Positions 1 through 11,600 of a stretch of DNA of 64,000 bases are shown piece by piece (the stretch's first letter is position 1; each line of letters opens with the position of its first letter). Made by a program: the position numbers and the translations under genes. The DNA is from Hericium rajendrae. Taxonomy: Eukaryota; Basidiomycota; Agaricomycetes; Russulales; Hericiaceae. The stretch lies in assembly GCA_033439255.1 (NCBI GenBank), contig CM065891.1:930001-994000 (forward strand), given 5' to 3'. The notes beneath the pieces are model-generated. The model was not told the origin of the DNA. It saw only the letters and a program-made list of their open reading frames with translations, and made no database searches.

Positions 1-828
1 GGATGCTGATTCTGCTCGCCAAGCACCCAGAAATCCAATCGCGTCTCCGCGCAGAGCTTCTAGCCGTCAAACCCAGCACCTCACAAGCGAACCTCAGCGA
101 AGAGGAGATACTCTCGCTGAATGAATCGCTCTCATCGCTTCCGCTGCTGCACAACGTCTGCCGTGAATCACTCCGGCTCATCCCGCCCGTGCACTCTTCC
201 CTCCGCGTCGCAGTCAAGGATGACGTCCTGCCCGTGTCACAGCCGTTTAAAGGCCGCGACGGCAAGATGCACGACTCCATCTTTGTTCCGAAGGGCACGT
301 TTGTGCATGTACCCGTGGAAGCTATGAGCTTGGACCGCGAGATCTGGGGCCCGGACGCATGGCAATTTGTGTAAGTCTCCTCAGGCATTGTAACTCACTT
401 GCGCTCGACGGCTGATTGCATCGCAGGCCCGATCGCTGGGACAGCCTTCCGGAAGCGGTCTCCGCCTTGCCAGGGCTCTTCTCCAATATTCTTGCCTTCT
501 CCGCGGGCCCACGCGTACGTACTCCCTTGAGCACGTCCGATCCAATGCCTGATTTCGTCACTTTAGTCCTGTATCGGACTGCGGTTCTCCATGATCGAGA
601 TGAAGAGCTTCCTTTACATCCTGCTCACGAACTTCGACTTCCGGGATACCGACATGAAGGTCGTCAAACTTAACGTGTGAGTCATGCTGCCCATCGCGCT
701 GTGATCTCCCGCGCTCATGGCTCGACTCCAACAGCGTGCTGACGAGGCCGTATGTTTCGGGGAAGCTCAAGGACGGGAGCCAGTGTCCCTTGATTGTTAC
801 GCCGTTAGCCCTCGGAAATGATGCTTAA
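1..828 (+). CDS. Cytochrome P450, C-terminal part
   Basis: Heme-thiolate monooxygenase, cut by the left edge of the window. Exons: 1-370, 427-514, 567-676 and 735-828, all with GT-AG introns. The first exon carries the K-helix ExxR (residues CRESLRLIPPVH) and the following beta strands. The heme-binding loop FSAGPRSCIGLRFS is formed across the second intron, with the Cys thiolate ligand first in exon 3, followed by the L helix (IEMKSFLYILL). The protein ends LALGNDA. The N-terminal membrane anchor and the oxygen-binding I helix lie outside the window, so family and substrate cannot be told. Fungal P450s of this type are ER-bound and use a P450 reductase. No defect is visible in the part seen. 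Confidence 0.92.
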
Positions 829-1211
829 TCACTGGCATTGCACTGTGTTTTCACTAATTCGTTCTTACGATACCTATTCTTGATTATTCAATGTTTTCGT
901 GTTGTCGGACACACGCTGCTCTCATCTAGGAAAGAAAACAATACAATTGAGCATTCGTGGATGTGATACAGCCAGAATCGTCTCTATAGACACGGAGAAC
1001 GATAACGTGGTCCAGACAAACAGAGCAAATGAAGCGAAAATGCAAACGAGCGACTAGTACAACTTAAGGGGCTTGCTGCAGCTGAGCTAGCGAACGCCAA
1101 AATTAGCACGCGACCCACAACCCAAAGTCGCAAGGCGCAACTCACCATCCAGAGTAGGCGCACGCCCCGCAAACTGCAAACCCACATTTCAGACACCCCG
1201 CACCCGCCTCT
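829..1211. other. Intergenic, convergent 3' ends
   Basis: Tail-to-tail gap between the P450 gene (plus) and the large minus-strand gene. I see no ORF with a recognisable product and no RNA gene. Confidence 0.6.
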
Positions 1212-4200
1212 CTACGCCTTCTTCCTCTTCCCAAACAGCCCTCTGCGCGGCGACTTGACCTCCTCCTCCGACACCGAGAACGACGACGACTTCTTGAAGT
1301 TCGGCTCCGACACGCCCGCAGCATGTAGTGCGCCCGCGGGCCCGCTCTTCTTGGCCTTCGGCTTGGGCTTGGGCCGTGCCTGGCGGAACGAGACGACGCT
1401 GAAGCCCATCGGAGACGCGGCGAGGTTCATCATCATGTCGGGCGAGTATGCGCGGCGCGCGGGCTTCGGCGCGGGCGTCGCCGCGCGGGGTTTCGCCTTC
1501 TCGAGTGATGTCTCGCTGCCCTTTGCTTTTGGCTCGCTCGTGTCCGTCGAGAAGCTAGATGTCGATTGCGCGGGCTGGTGCGTGTTCGCGGGCGCGGGCG
1601 CCGACTTCGTTTCTGAGCTGCTCTGGCTCGGCGGCGAGGAGCGCGCGGGGCTCGCGTTGAGATATTCGTCGGGGCGGCCGCCCGGCTCGAGCGTCGCAGA
1701 TCGTTGCGGTGCCCAGCGCTCGGGCGGGGTAATGTCGCGCTCGCGCTCCGGGTACTCGGACGGCGCGTCCGACTGCCGCGACTGCCGCGGCGAGAACGCG
1801 TCCACGTCGCCGCGCGCGCGGTACTCGAGGTACTCGCGGTCGTCGTACAGTACGTACTCGCGCTGTGACGCGCCCGAGTGTGCGCGACTGCGCGCCCCTG
1901 GGCGCGGCGTGGGGTAGTACGCGCGTGCGGGCAGGGCGCGCTCATCGTCGGGGTGCGGCGGCTCGCGCGAGACGGGCGTGCCGCTGCCGCTGCGTGCGCC
2001 GGGGATATATTTCCGGGGGAGCGGCGAGTGGTCATGTTCGCGGCGCACCATGTACTCGCGCGCGGAGTACGGCGGGCGGTCGCGCACGGTGTAGCGCTCG
2101 GCGGTGCCGGGGAAGTCATCGTAGCGCCGCTCGTATGCATGGTCAGCCCGCTCGTAGACAATGCGGTTGCCGTCGTCATCCTGGTACGCGACCTCATAGT
2201 CCGGCTGCGGTCGCGCGATGCGCCGCGGCATATATGCGCGGCCTTCGCGGTCGTACAACACCTCATGCGCGGGCGATTCGCGCGGGCGACGAGGCGGCGA
2301 TGTGGGGGATTGATACCCCGGGGCGTCACGCGGGTCGATCTGCGCGACATCCTCCTGAAGGCGTTCCAGCGGTGAGCGGCGGGGATACCGCGAGCCCGGC
2401 GGGATCGCGGTCGTGTCCAGGTGCAGCGGCACGCGGCCGTGGTGCCTTGGATCAACGTTGATGTCGCTCTCGAACTCGGACCCTATTGAATGCGATTTAA
2501 CAGAGGAGCCGGTGTGCGAGTTCGATTTCATCAGCGGGGGATGCAGGAAAGATGGGGGATGTGTGAGGTCCGGCTGGCTGTGCGCCTTGCGCGGGCGACT
2601 GCCGGGGACTGGTGTCGGCGCAAGAATAGGATCGGCCAGCTCGTAATCGTCGTCGTCGAGCCATCCTGAGGAGTCACCATCGTCGTACAAAGTCCTGTCC
2701 GCTCGCAACGGACGGAGCGGTGCAGCTGCGCCCTCCGGGACACTCGATAGCACCCGCTCCTCATCTAGCATCCACATCGTATTGCGGCTGCCCGACGACG
2801 CAGGCAGCGCATGCCGCGTGTCCGCGTCCATGCCCAGATCCAAGAAGTCGGGCAGGAGGTCCCGCATGGCCTCCTCGTCGTCGACGAGGCTCGAGAGTAC
2901 CGTCTGCGTGGGGCTCGAAAGCGGGTCCGTCGATGAGGACGCAGAGTGTGCACGCGGCGCACTGGGCGGCCGCACATGGGGCGCAGCGCGCACGGGCGGC
3001 ACCTTCCGGGCGAAGTGCTCTTCCTCTGGGATGGTCCGGACCTCACGCCCTTCGTCCTCCTGCTTCCGCGCAGCATGCAGAGCCTGCATGAGATCCTCCT
3101 GCACGGCCGCATGCCTGCCTCCTTGGGGCGAGATGGGATGTGCGACCGAGCTCCGGGGGTACGCGGGACTCATGGGAGGCGCAGGACTGGTGATGTTATG
3201 TGACCGCGGCGGCGGGCGCCTGCCGCTCCTGAAGCTCGGGGTGGGCGATTGTGCGTCCCACGAGAAGTCGCTCGCAGTATCGTCGCCGCGCCCGACGAGA
3301 TTCGGGGGCACCGACGATGGCGGCGAGAACGAGCGCGCGTCCTGGATGCAGTCCTCTGCGCGGCGCGTGAGGAACTCGCGGTAGGCGCCGAGCTCGTCAG
3401 CCGACATCAAGCGTGCCGGCCGCGAGCCTGCGCCTGCTGATGGGGGGTGATGTCTATCGAGCTCGTGCACATGCTCTATTTCCGTCGCATGGTACGCTTG
3501 TCGGCGTCTCGCGATGCCATCGACCGAGGGTGGGCGGGAGACCGGGGGTGAGCGTATCGGTGCAAGGGGGAGAGATGTATCGGGTGGAGGTCGCTGCAGG
3601 CGGTTGACGGGACTGCTGATTTTTCGGCGGACGAAGGGGGGCGCTGCTTGGATGAGGGAAGGTGAGCCTCCGGCGGATGGGGGCGCAGAGCGCCCTACGT
3701 AATACGCGGACGCTGTAGATGTCGGAAGCGTGGAAGCGCGGACGCGCTCGCGTGCGACAGATACACTAGAACTTGAAGAGCCTGAGAGATAGGTGGGAGT
3801 TAATGGCGATGAGATGCTCGGCGTTGAGGCTGTGGTTCTGGGGCTACGGACAATGATGGACTGCATGAGGTATGAACAAGATAAGAACATACCTAGCACA
3901 TGCAGTGGGCCGCTCCGGAGAACCATAATGCTCTTGTTCCGAGTGACCATGCGACGGGTATGCAATCTTGAATGTATGGGTATTGGTATCAGGGTCGTAG
4001 TGATCCATGACCACATTTGGACGTCTGCGTATCGTGTCAGCTCATTCGAAGCAGCAATGGCGCATGTAGACCATAGAAGTCGCGTCCCAGTTGTCCCGCA
4101 TTTGTTGAAAAATGGAAATAACTCACAATGCTCGGGAAGGGTTAACCAAGGTTCTGCCCGACTCCTCCTGCGCAGGTGAAAGCCGCTCGCGGTCCAGGTA

Positions 4201-4410
4201 GTCACGCTCGTCCGACAGCAGGACATGCTCTCTAGGGATCGGCAGCTCCGAGTGCTGCAACTCATAGACTACATCTTCCTTCTCCTCTATGAACGGCGAA
4301 GGGACGCGCCCTCCATCCACCGACACGTAAGGTTGCGGCGCCACAAGGGGGAAGTCGTCCAAGCTCGCAAGCAGATCCTCCGCGCTCGACGAGCCCGAGC
4401 TGTAAACCAT
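1212..4410 (-). CDS. Large Ser/Pro/Arg-rich protein of unknown function
   Basis: I do not recognise the family. Three exons fit: 4410-4127, 4024-3893 and 3843-1212, joined by GT-AG introns (branch-like CTGAC before the first acceptor) and giving about 1,015 residues. The open frame runs on upstream of the chosen Met through a hydrophobic stretch (HFIFAPLSVFVLMVYSS) to about 4620 without another Met, so a membrane segment encoded by an upstream exon is possible. The body is low-complexity: Pro/Ser/Arg-rich with many acidic patches, Tyr-rich repeats (about 650-850) and a basic tail ending FGKRKKA. This composition suggests a largely disordered, phosphorylatable regulatory or scaffold protein; that is inference. 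GC content is high and the frame is unbroken over 2.6 kb. Confidence 0.7.
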
Positions 4411-6869
4411 TAGCACAAAGACCGACAGCGGCGCGAAGATAAAGTGACGCACAAGACCGAAGACTGGGACTCGCGGACGCCGAGGGCGTGCCCCGCGTAC
4501 ATAGGACGGGTGTACGCCATGGCGGCGGGATGAGTGCACTCGGAGCTCGAGTGAAGGAGGGCCGTGTATGAAGTGCGACCGACTATCGTGCCCTCGGACG
4601 CGAGGATAGAATCGAGAAGAGCACGCTTCTGGCCCTCAGCGTTCAGAAAGCCGCGCAGCGTGCGATGGGAACGGGGGTAACGCGCTGATCGTCAGGGCAG
4701 CGTTGGATACGAAACGAATGTGTCCCGATGCTGGGTCGAGTGCAGTCCAGAAATGACGAATCTGTCAGATCACGGAAGGAGGGCGGGGGCAAGGAGGCGA
4801 GTCCTGGCGAGTCGGGCGGGAAGGAAACCAGGCAACGCAGGCACTTGTGAATCCATGGTGACTTGTCGGAAACGGCAAATATGTACAGGGCAGCTTGAAT
4901 TAGGTTCGAAGGAGAGATTTGAATCTGCCGGAAAGCGCGCTCGCTTCCGAATCTTCATCGCATCTCGTCGTAGCCCTGAGAATGCTAAGCGCCACACGAC
5001 TATGGAATCCGAGAGCGGCCTGCTCGATTTTCAGCGAGAATGGCTTCCATATATGGCATTTGTTTGTGTAGGGCGGTGCTGTCGTCCACCGGACCCTGAT
5101 CACTCCCTGATGAGCTATTATCATCACGTACATCTTATCTTGCGGCACGTTCTACCAACGATCTAGATAGCGATCTGTGCAGTTTTGCCTCCGTCCTGTC
5201 TGTACCTAGTATACATATGTACAGTACGTGTTGTACATGCTGCAATATGAATTTAGTCCACATAGTACGCATTATTCTTCTTGCTGTCGCCCCATTGAGC
5301 TCTTAGTCTGGGCTTCTTTCACATCTGTACGAGGTATTAACTCGTTCTCACACGAGCCCTGGAATACTGAAAGGTACGTGCATCTTCATCGGGACCGTGT
5401 AGCTTTGAACTCATTGTTCTCTTGTAGTAGCCTGACAGCCTCCACGTCTATCGCCACCTTCGTGTCCTAGACAACCCGACGAACCGTAGCGTACCTGCCA
5501 CGATAAATTTAAGTGCCGTCAAGAAAAGGCCCTGAAAGTGGTCATCCTGTTCAACTTCACAATGTAAGCCATGCGTCTGATCTCACCTTTGCCGTAGTAA
5601 CTCTGCAAATAGCGAAACACGTCAAGTCTGCTCATGAGGCAAACAGTGTCTCCCATCTCGAAGCTTCTCAAGCCTATCAGCCTATCACACGTCAATCTTG
5701 CTCTCGAGTACATATGCGCTTGCAAAGCTTTCCATTTCGTGTGATCAAGTTTCTGAGGTTTTCGTCGACCACCGGTTCGATTCTCATTCGCATTAGGCTA
5801 AAAACATTCTGACTATCGGATTACAGTTATCTCAAGGCTGCGACAGGCCCCGCAGGTCTAGCCACGCGAGGCGTACCCCACGTACTCGATGATGATGCCC
5901 TTGGCATGTCACGCGGAACGTTGTTGAGAGGGTGTCAGGCCAGCATGCAGCAATGGGGAGGTAGCGATCGACATGAGGTGATGCCACTCCATTCGTGACA
6001 AGGCAGTAAGCAGCTTTTCGTCTTCCAAAATGTGACAAGTATACTGACCTCGAGAATCGAGCCACGGCCTCCAACTCAGACGCGCCGCCGACGATAGTGG
6101 AAGATACGCTTGGCATCCACATCCATGGTAATGACCAGATGATGATGCTTGGGCGTTCATGTGCAGGTACGACAGCCTTTGGAAAGATACCATTGGGCAG
6201 CGACCGGCCGTTGCATGGGGCAACACGCTGCAACAAGGTGAGTTTAAGTAGCTGTACTTTTTGCCGAAGTTGCTGACTTACCTCGAGTCAAGCTCCAGAT
6301 TGCAGCAATGGGTGCCAACAGCTACGCGGACTCCGCGTTCAACCCACGTGCCATAAGTTGACGATGACACCTGTGATGGCCACGTGAGTGCAATGTCAAC
6401 TGCGTGCAAGGTGTCCGGCCTGAAGACACGATGGGTGCCCGCACCTCGTAACTTGACCATGACGCTGTCCGCGCATCATGCCGGCGTGAGGATATCCAGA
6501 CCGGAGACTGCGCCAAATACACCGGCACCAAGTACTTGACGATGATCGGTGATGCGCAGGCATTGACGAGAGACTGGGGGTTGACACGGGAAAAACAGAA
6601 GTGGCCCGGCATGGGGGACATGTACTGAAGACAGTAAGTTCCTGCACCCGTTCGAAACCAAGTATGCTGACCTTCAGGAAGAAGTCGGTGTCTCCGACGC
6701 GCAAACCCGGTCCCCGATGGCACAATGCAGATGCGCACGTGAGGTTGCTTGACCATGACACCCTCGTGGGTCATTGGAGCATGATACCGGAAGATCGAGA
6801 CTGCAGTGGGTCAAAGACGGTGGGCAAACCAGGCTACATAACCTGGCGATGATGCCTCTGGCCTATCGC
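4411..6869. other. Intergenic stretch with relics
   Basis: No intact gene seen. It is the upstream side of the minus-strand gene ending at 1212. Positions 5001-5026 carry a 26-base word that recurs in opposite orientation near 28,317. From about 5,830 on it holds the degenerate repeats listed separately. Confidence 0.5.
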
Positions 6870-6870
6870 G
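5830..6870 (-). repeat. Degenerate repeats around a TTGACGATGACGCC-like word
   Basis: A short word close to TTGACGATGACGCC recurs near 5889, 6137 (weak), 6356, 6451, 6536, 6748 and 6845, at spacings of roughly 85-100 or 210-250 bases. Two better copies lie at 20,236 and 20,660. Read on the minus strand it gives peptides such as GVIVKLRG, GVMVK and IIVK, so these could be remains of short repeated exons. No complete gene can be assembled and I do not recognise a family. Confidence 0.4.
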
Positions 6871-7810
6871 CAGGCACCGTGCTAGGATTTTGGGCAGCTG
6901 AAACCAACCAGTCTAAGGTGAGCATAGTTTCGACTCAGCTAAACGAACAATAACATACCGATCGGCAAGAACTCACAGATGAGCATCCTGCTTCTCGAGG
7001 CGGGCGGGGACGACCGCGGCGACACGCGCGTGTAGGATGTGTACCAGTACTCCGTGGCGTTTGGGACGGAGCTCGACTGGGCGTGGTCGACGGAGTCTGG
7101 GAGGACGATTCATGGGTGTGTGGGTGCACGATGCGTCGGGATGCACTGCTAATGGTGCTGTAGGGGAAAGACACTCGGCGGGAGCTCATCGATCAATGGC
7201 GCGCACTGGACGCGGGGCATGGCTGCTCAGTATGGTGCATGGTCCACTCTTTTGGAGAGCAGTGAAACTGAGATCGGCTGGAACTGGGACAGCTTGTTCA
7301 GTTACATGAAGAAGGTCCGTATTTCTTCTCGCGATGGGTATATGGGTGTGCTAACCTTGTGAAATGACAGTCCGAGACTTTCTCAGCTCCGAACGATGGA
7401 CAGCGCGCGAAGGGCGCGAACAGCAACGGCTCATACCACGGGTCAAACGGCCCCGTGCAGGTCACATTCCCTGATGAAATGTATGGTGGACCGGAACAGC
7501 CCGATTTCGTGTCCACCATCACAAACCTGACGGGCCTCAAGCACTTGCCAGATGTCAACGGAGGAGACTCGAACTGCATCTCGTACATGCCTCTTGTACG
7601 TCCAACAAACGCTGTCTGTCTGACCATGCCTTCACGATTGTGTCGTCCTAGTCCATAAACTGGCACGCGGATGACCACTGCTCCTCCTCCGTCGAGGCCT
7701 ACCTCACACCCGTCGAAAACACGTGCTGGGTGCAGGCCAGTGCTCACCACGGTTCGCGTGGGCATCAGCAGAAGTGCGCTCGCTATACATACTTCAGCCT
7801 TGGGGTAGGT
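6870..7810 (+). pseudogene. GMC oxidoreductase relic
   Basis: Remnant of an FAD-dependent GMC (glucose-methanol-choline) oxidoreductase. A nucleotide-binding strand SILLLEAGGDDRGD is read from 6983. It is followed by an in-frame TAG at 7033-7035 where the surrounding sequence continues as coding (DVYQYSVAFGTELDWAW). The GMC signature GKTLGGSSSINGAHWTRG begins near 7165. Further exon-like pieces at about 7372-7590 (EMYGGPEQPDFV) and 7651-7730 (SSVEAYLTPVEN) are separated by introns with normal ends. The first nucleotide-binding motif is decayed, and everything after about 7800, including the catalytic His region, is missing. Fungal GMC enzymes often feed H2O2 to peroxidases, but this copy cannot. 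Confidence 0.8.
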
Positions 7811-8609
7811 TTCACCTTGCTGCATGGGTCTCTCGCCTAGAGATCCCGGCGACGAGAGCTTAAACCTTTGAAGTCCAGGTAAGCATAGATGTGACTACGA
7901 AATATGCAACACCTCACCACATGTATCCTTCCAATAGCAAAGAGCCCGCGCTAGGCATAGCCCAGCGCTTGTGTCCGTATGCGGGGCGTCAGCGGTCTCT
8001 CGCTGACGTCTAGTTCGACATCTTGACGATCGAGCGCGCCTGCCATTCGGTATGGGCCTTGAAGGGTTTGAGAATTTGGTATGACATGTCTGCAATTCAG
8101 AGGCCTGGTGAGTGTTGATTTGCATTGCCTTATCTTCTGTTCGATACTCACTTTGGAGCGGAGGCTCTTCCGCAACCCCGCACTCGCAGACGACATCACA
8201 GAAGCCCACGGACATGGACCTCACAGGTTTGGCCTTCGAGCGTGGTTCCCGCTTAGCGCAGACCACAGGTAGGAAACATTGGCAACAAGTGACTGTCATT
8301 CGTAGTGAGTACTGCTCTGACTCCGCTCGTTTAGCAGCGGATACTCACATTCTAGTTTAGGGCTCGCACGGTGCTGCGCTCTGCTCCTGATGAGGGTACG
8401 TCAACACATGGGTCCATATGCCAATTGCTCTGTTAAATTGAATCCTTCACCACGCTGTATGATGTCGCCCTCTCTTGAGCATTTTGTACGTCGTTTCGGT
8501 CAGTCTCGGGAGGTGCCGAACTATTGCTGTCTCTGCCTAGCCCGTCTGCTTTTGGATCGTCTGTCCAGTTTACCATCCCAAGACCTCGCCCTTCCCTTTC
8601 GTTTCACAA
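7811..8609. other. Intergenic upstream of the alpha-kinase gene
   Basis: No convincing gene. Short open frames on both strands lack recognisable features. The last part presumably holds the promoter of the gene starting at 8610; no clear TATA box was found. Confidence 0.5.
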
Positions 8610-11600
8610 ATGGCCCAATTTACCATTCAAAGTGAGCCTTCTGTGATGGATCCCAACAAGCGGAGGGTCGCCTTCACCACGGATCACGACACCCGGCAGA
8701 AATGCAAGGGATGCAAGAAATTTTCGTACCGACAGCGAATGTTTTATCTGCAAAATGAAAATGAAGGACAGGCTGGTCATTGGGTCTGCCAACAGTGTAA
8801 TCGGTATTATCTTACCAAAGGAACAGGTGCGTTGATTATCTATCTCGAACCAGAACAAGGCGCAACTGAATCTTGATCGACTTCTCGTAGACCATCCGGA
8901 GCCCAAAGGCAATCGCGTTGATAGCGATTTGGACGATCCCGAATATGATGATCCTGGACCTGGACCTCCATATTCTCAGAATCCTCCAGCATCCCAGGCC
9001 GCTCAATATCAGCTTGTTCGTCGTCAGACCATCTGAAAAATCTGAAATCTACATAGCTGCCAGCCAATGCTATTTCTGGTTCCATAGTGCTATGGCTGCT
9101 ATGTAGTTGGGCCACACAGCTATACAGGACTATGGTAGCTATCATAGCTATTATAGTCATGGGTGATGGGTATATAGTATTACATAGTGATAGGACACTA
9201 CTATGCCTGCTATGTAACTTATGTGCCTTTAGTCTCCCTCTATGTATCCTATAGATACTATGTTTCATACAGAGCTTCCAAAGGTTACTATGGACTCTTA
9301 GGTTGCTATAATATCTATAGTTGGTGTAGAGACTATGATTTCGAGCATACTATATTTGAAACAAGTCAAACTTAATTATATTTAAGTACTACTACAGTCA
9401 AGTATACTACGTTACATGCGCGCTCGGAAGGTGACAAGGCGTGCACGCGCACAAGGGTGCGGCTGTGCGCGACGCTGCACGCAAGGTGCAACGGCGCGGG
9501 CGAAGCTCGCGACCCGTGCGCGGGAGCGCGCATGCTGTGGGGCCGGCACATGATAGGACGGGCCTACGCTATGCGGCCGGCCTGCGTGCGGGAGACGCGG
9601 ATCGTGAGATCCGTGCGCAAGTCGTCGGGCCCGTGCGCGAGGCACCAGGCCCATGTGCGAGGCATGGGCATCGGTGGCGGCAGCGAGAGGCGTTGGTGGC
9701 GGCGGCAGGAGGCGGTGGCGGCGGCGGCGGAGCTGTAGGAAGGTGGCGGGCCCGTGCGCAAGCCGTTGGCATGCAGTGGCCCATGCGCAGGGCGCTGGCG
9801 TGCGACGGACCCGTACACGGGGGCTAGAGCCTGGTGCGGGGTATGCGGGGCATGCGCAACATGGCAGGTCCGTGCGCGATGCTGCAGGCATGCGTGCGAG
9901 GCGCGGTGGCCGCATACGCGAGAGGGCGGCGCGAGGCGTGAGGTGCGGGGAGGGCATGGGAGGCGTAGGACTGCGGCGCACCTGCGTATGGCCATGCGCG
10001 ATGTGCACGCGTGTGCGTGCTGTCCAGCATGCGCTGGTGTGCCCGTCCCGTGTCGTTCGGCGCTGGCATGCCCGCCCTCGGGCGCGTGCGATGTGCGCGT
10101 GTCTGTGCGTGCGCGTGTGCTGGCATCCCCGCATGGCTGCGGCCATCCGCCGCCAGTGCGCGCGCTGGCGGTGCCTCGTGTACGCTAGCGGGGCCGCACG
10201 CACGCAGCACGGCAGGGCGGGCCCGTTCGCGAGACGGGGAGGCTGCGCAGAGCGTACCTGGCGCACGGGCCAGGCAGCAGCGCCGTAGACGGGACGACGG
10301 GGCCATGCGGGAAGGGCAAAGCCCGTGGACGAGGTGGCGGGCTCGCGTGCGCGTCGTCCGCGCGATGTGCGTGCGCCAGCGCACGGTCGTGGTCGTTAGA
10401 GACGGCGCGCCAGGTCCTGCGGGCATGACGGCGATGTCGAGGGGTGAGTCGATGAAGGGGAGACGGCGGCGGGAGGCGAATGGACGGGAGAGGCCCGCAA
10501 GGGGGACGTAAATGGAGAGTATCGCTCGAACGAGTGATACTCTCTGCGTTAGTACGAATAAACATAATATAACTTTTTTTTACTCACCTAGGGAGTCCTC
10601 ATTTCCTGTCACCCTCCTTCGACCTTCGGTTTGACGAGAGAGACGTCGAAAAGAGCAGAGGAGTGGAGGGAGAGGACTAGACGAAGAGGTGGTAGCACGA
10701 GTGAGCAACGAGTTGAACTCAGACGCGAGTTCGGTGCTTCAGCCCCGAACGGGCGAAACTATGTTGCTCGAGCCTCAACAAATCAAATAAAATCGTGTAA
10801 ATTCAAGAAAAAAGATAACAGTGATAAATAATACACGAAACTTGAATGCATGAGACCAATATGTATCTACCATATCGTGGACCTCTCAACAACTGCATCA
10901 ACGTACTAAAGTCTGTCAGCCCAGTCTCTGACGCGACGCTCGGCAAGCGCCCGGCAGCCACGAATCCCGGCTCTGCCCGGGATTCGTATATAAGGCTCGC
11001 GCGACGCGCGCTGCCTCTTGCTCTTTAACTCCCACTGTCTCTTGCCACGTCGACACCTTCGTCGACATCGTTTGCTCGCTTATCGTTGTTCTTTGCTCGC
11101 TCGTCGTTGTGTATTTGCTCGCTCGTCGTTATTTCTTGTTCGTTGCTATCTTTAAGGTATTCTTTTAATTGTTGATGATCTCTTATTGCTTATACTAATA
11201 CTAATGTCTTTAAGTTAGTTTTTCAGATTTCGCTTTTTGTTACTTTGGTAAGTTCTCATATGTTATCTTTATCTTCTAAGACTCATGTTTTCTTATCTTT
11301 TCTTACTTAGTTTATTATCTTATCTTACTTATCTTATCTTCTTGTATTTTCTTATCTTACTTATCTTACTTATCTTATCTTATCTTCTTGTATTTTCTTA
11401 TCTTATCTTATCATTTTCTTACTTATCTTTTTGGCTTTTAGTTAGTAGTAGTGTTTGTGATATCAATATAATCTTGATGCATTGAAATACTTTATATCTG
11501 TGTGATCATATATTATCAATTTTGATATAAAAGATTTAGAGTTCTAATAAATTTTATTGCTTTAATATATATATCAGGTCTACATATTAAATATAAGATA

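Noticed and set aside
1433-2461. 340-aa minus and 198-aa plus ORFs overlapping the large unknown gene
   Set aside because: Shadow frames of a GC-rich coding exon; Arg-rich with no features.
9412-10566. Long overlapping ORFs (up to 284 aa) in the GC-rich core of element A
   Set aside because: They occur on several frames of both strands, have extreme composition (Arg/Ala/His/Cys) and no domain. They follow from GC-rich repetitive DNA without stop codons.
11270-11420. CTTATCTTA stretch as a coding region (66-aa Leu/Ser ORF)
   Set aside because: Simple-sequence repeat of CTTAT/TCTTA; the hydrophobic peptide is an artefact.
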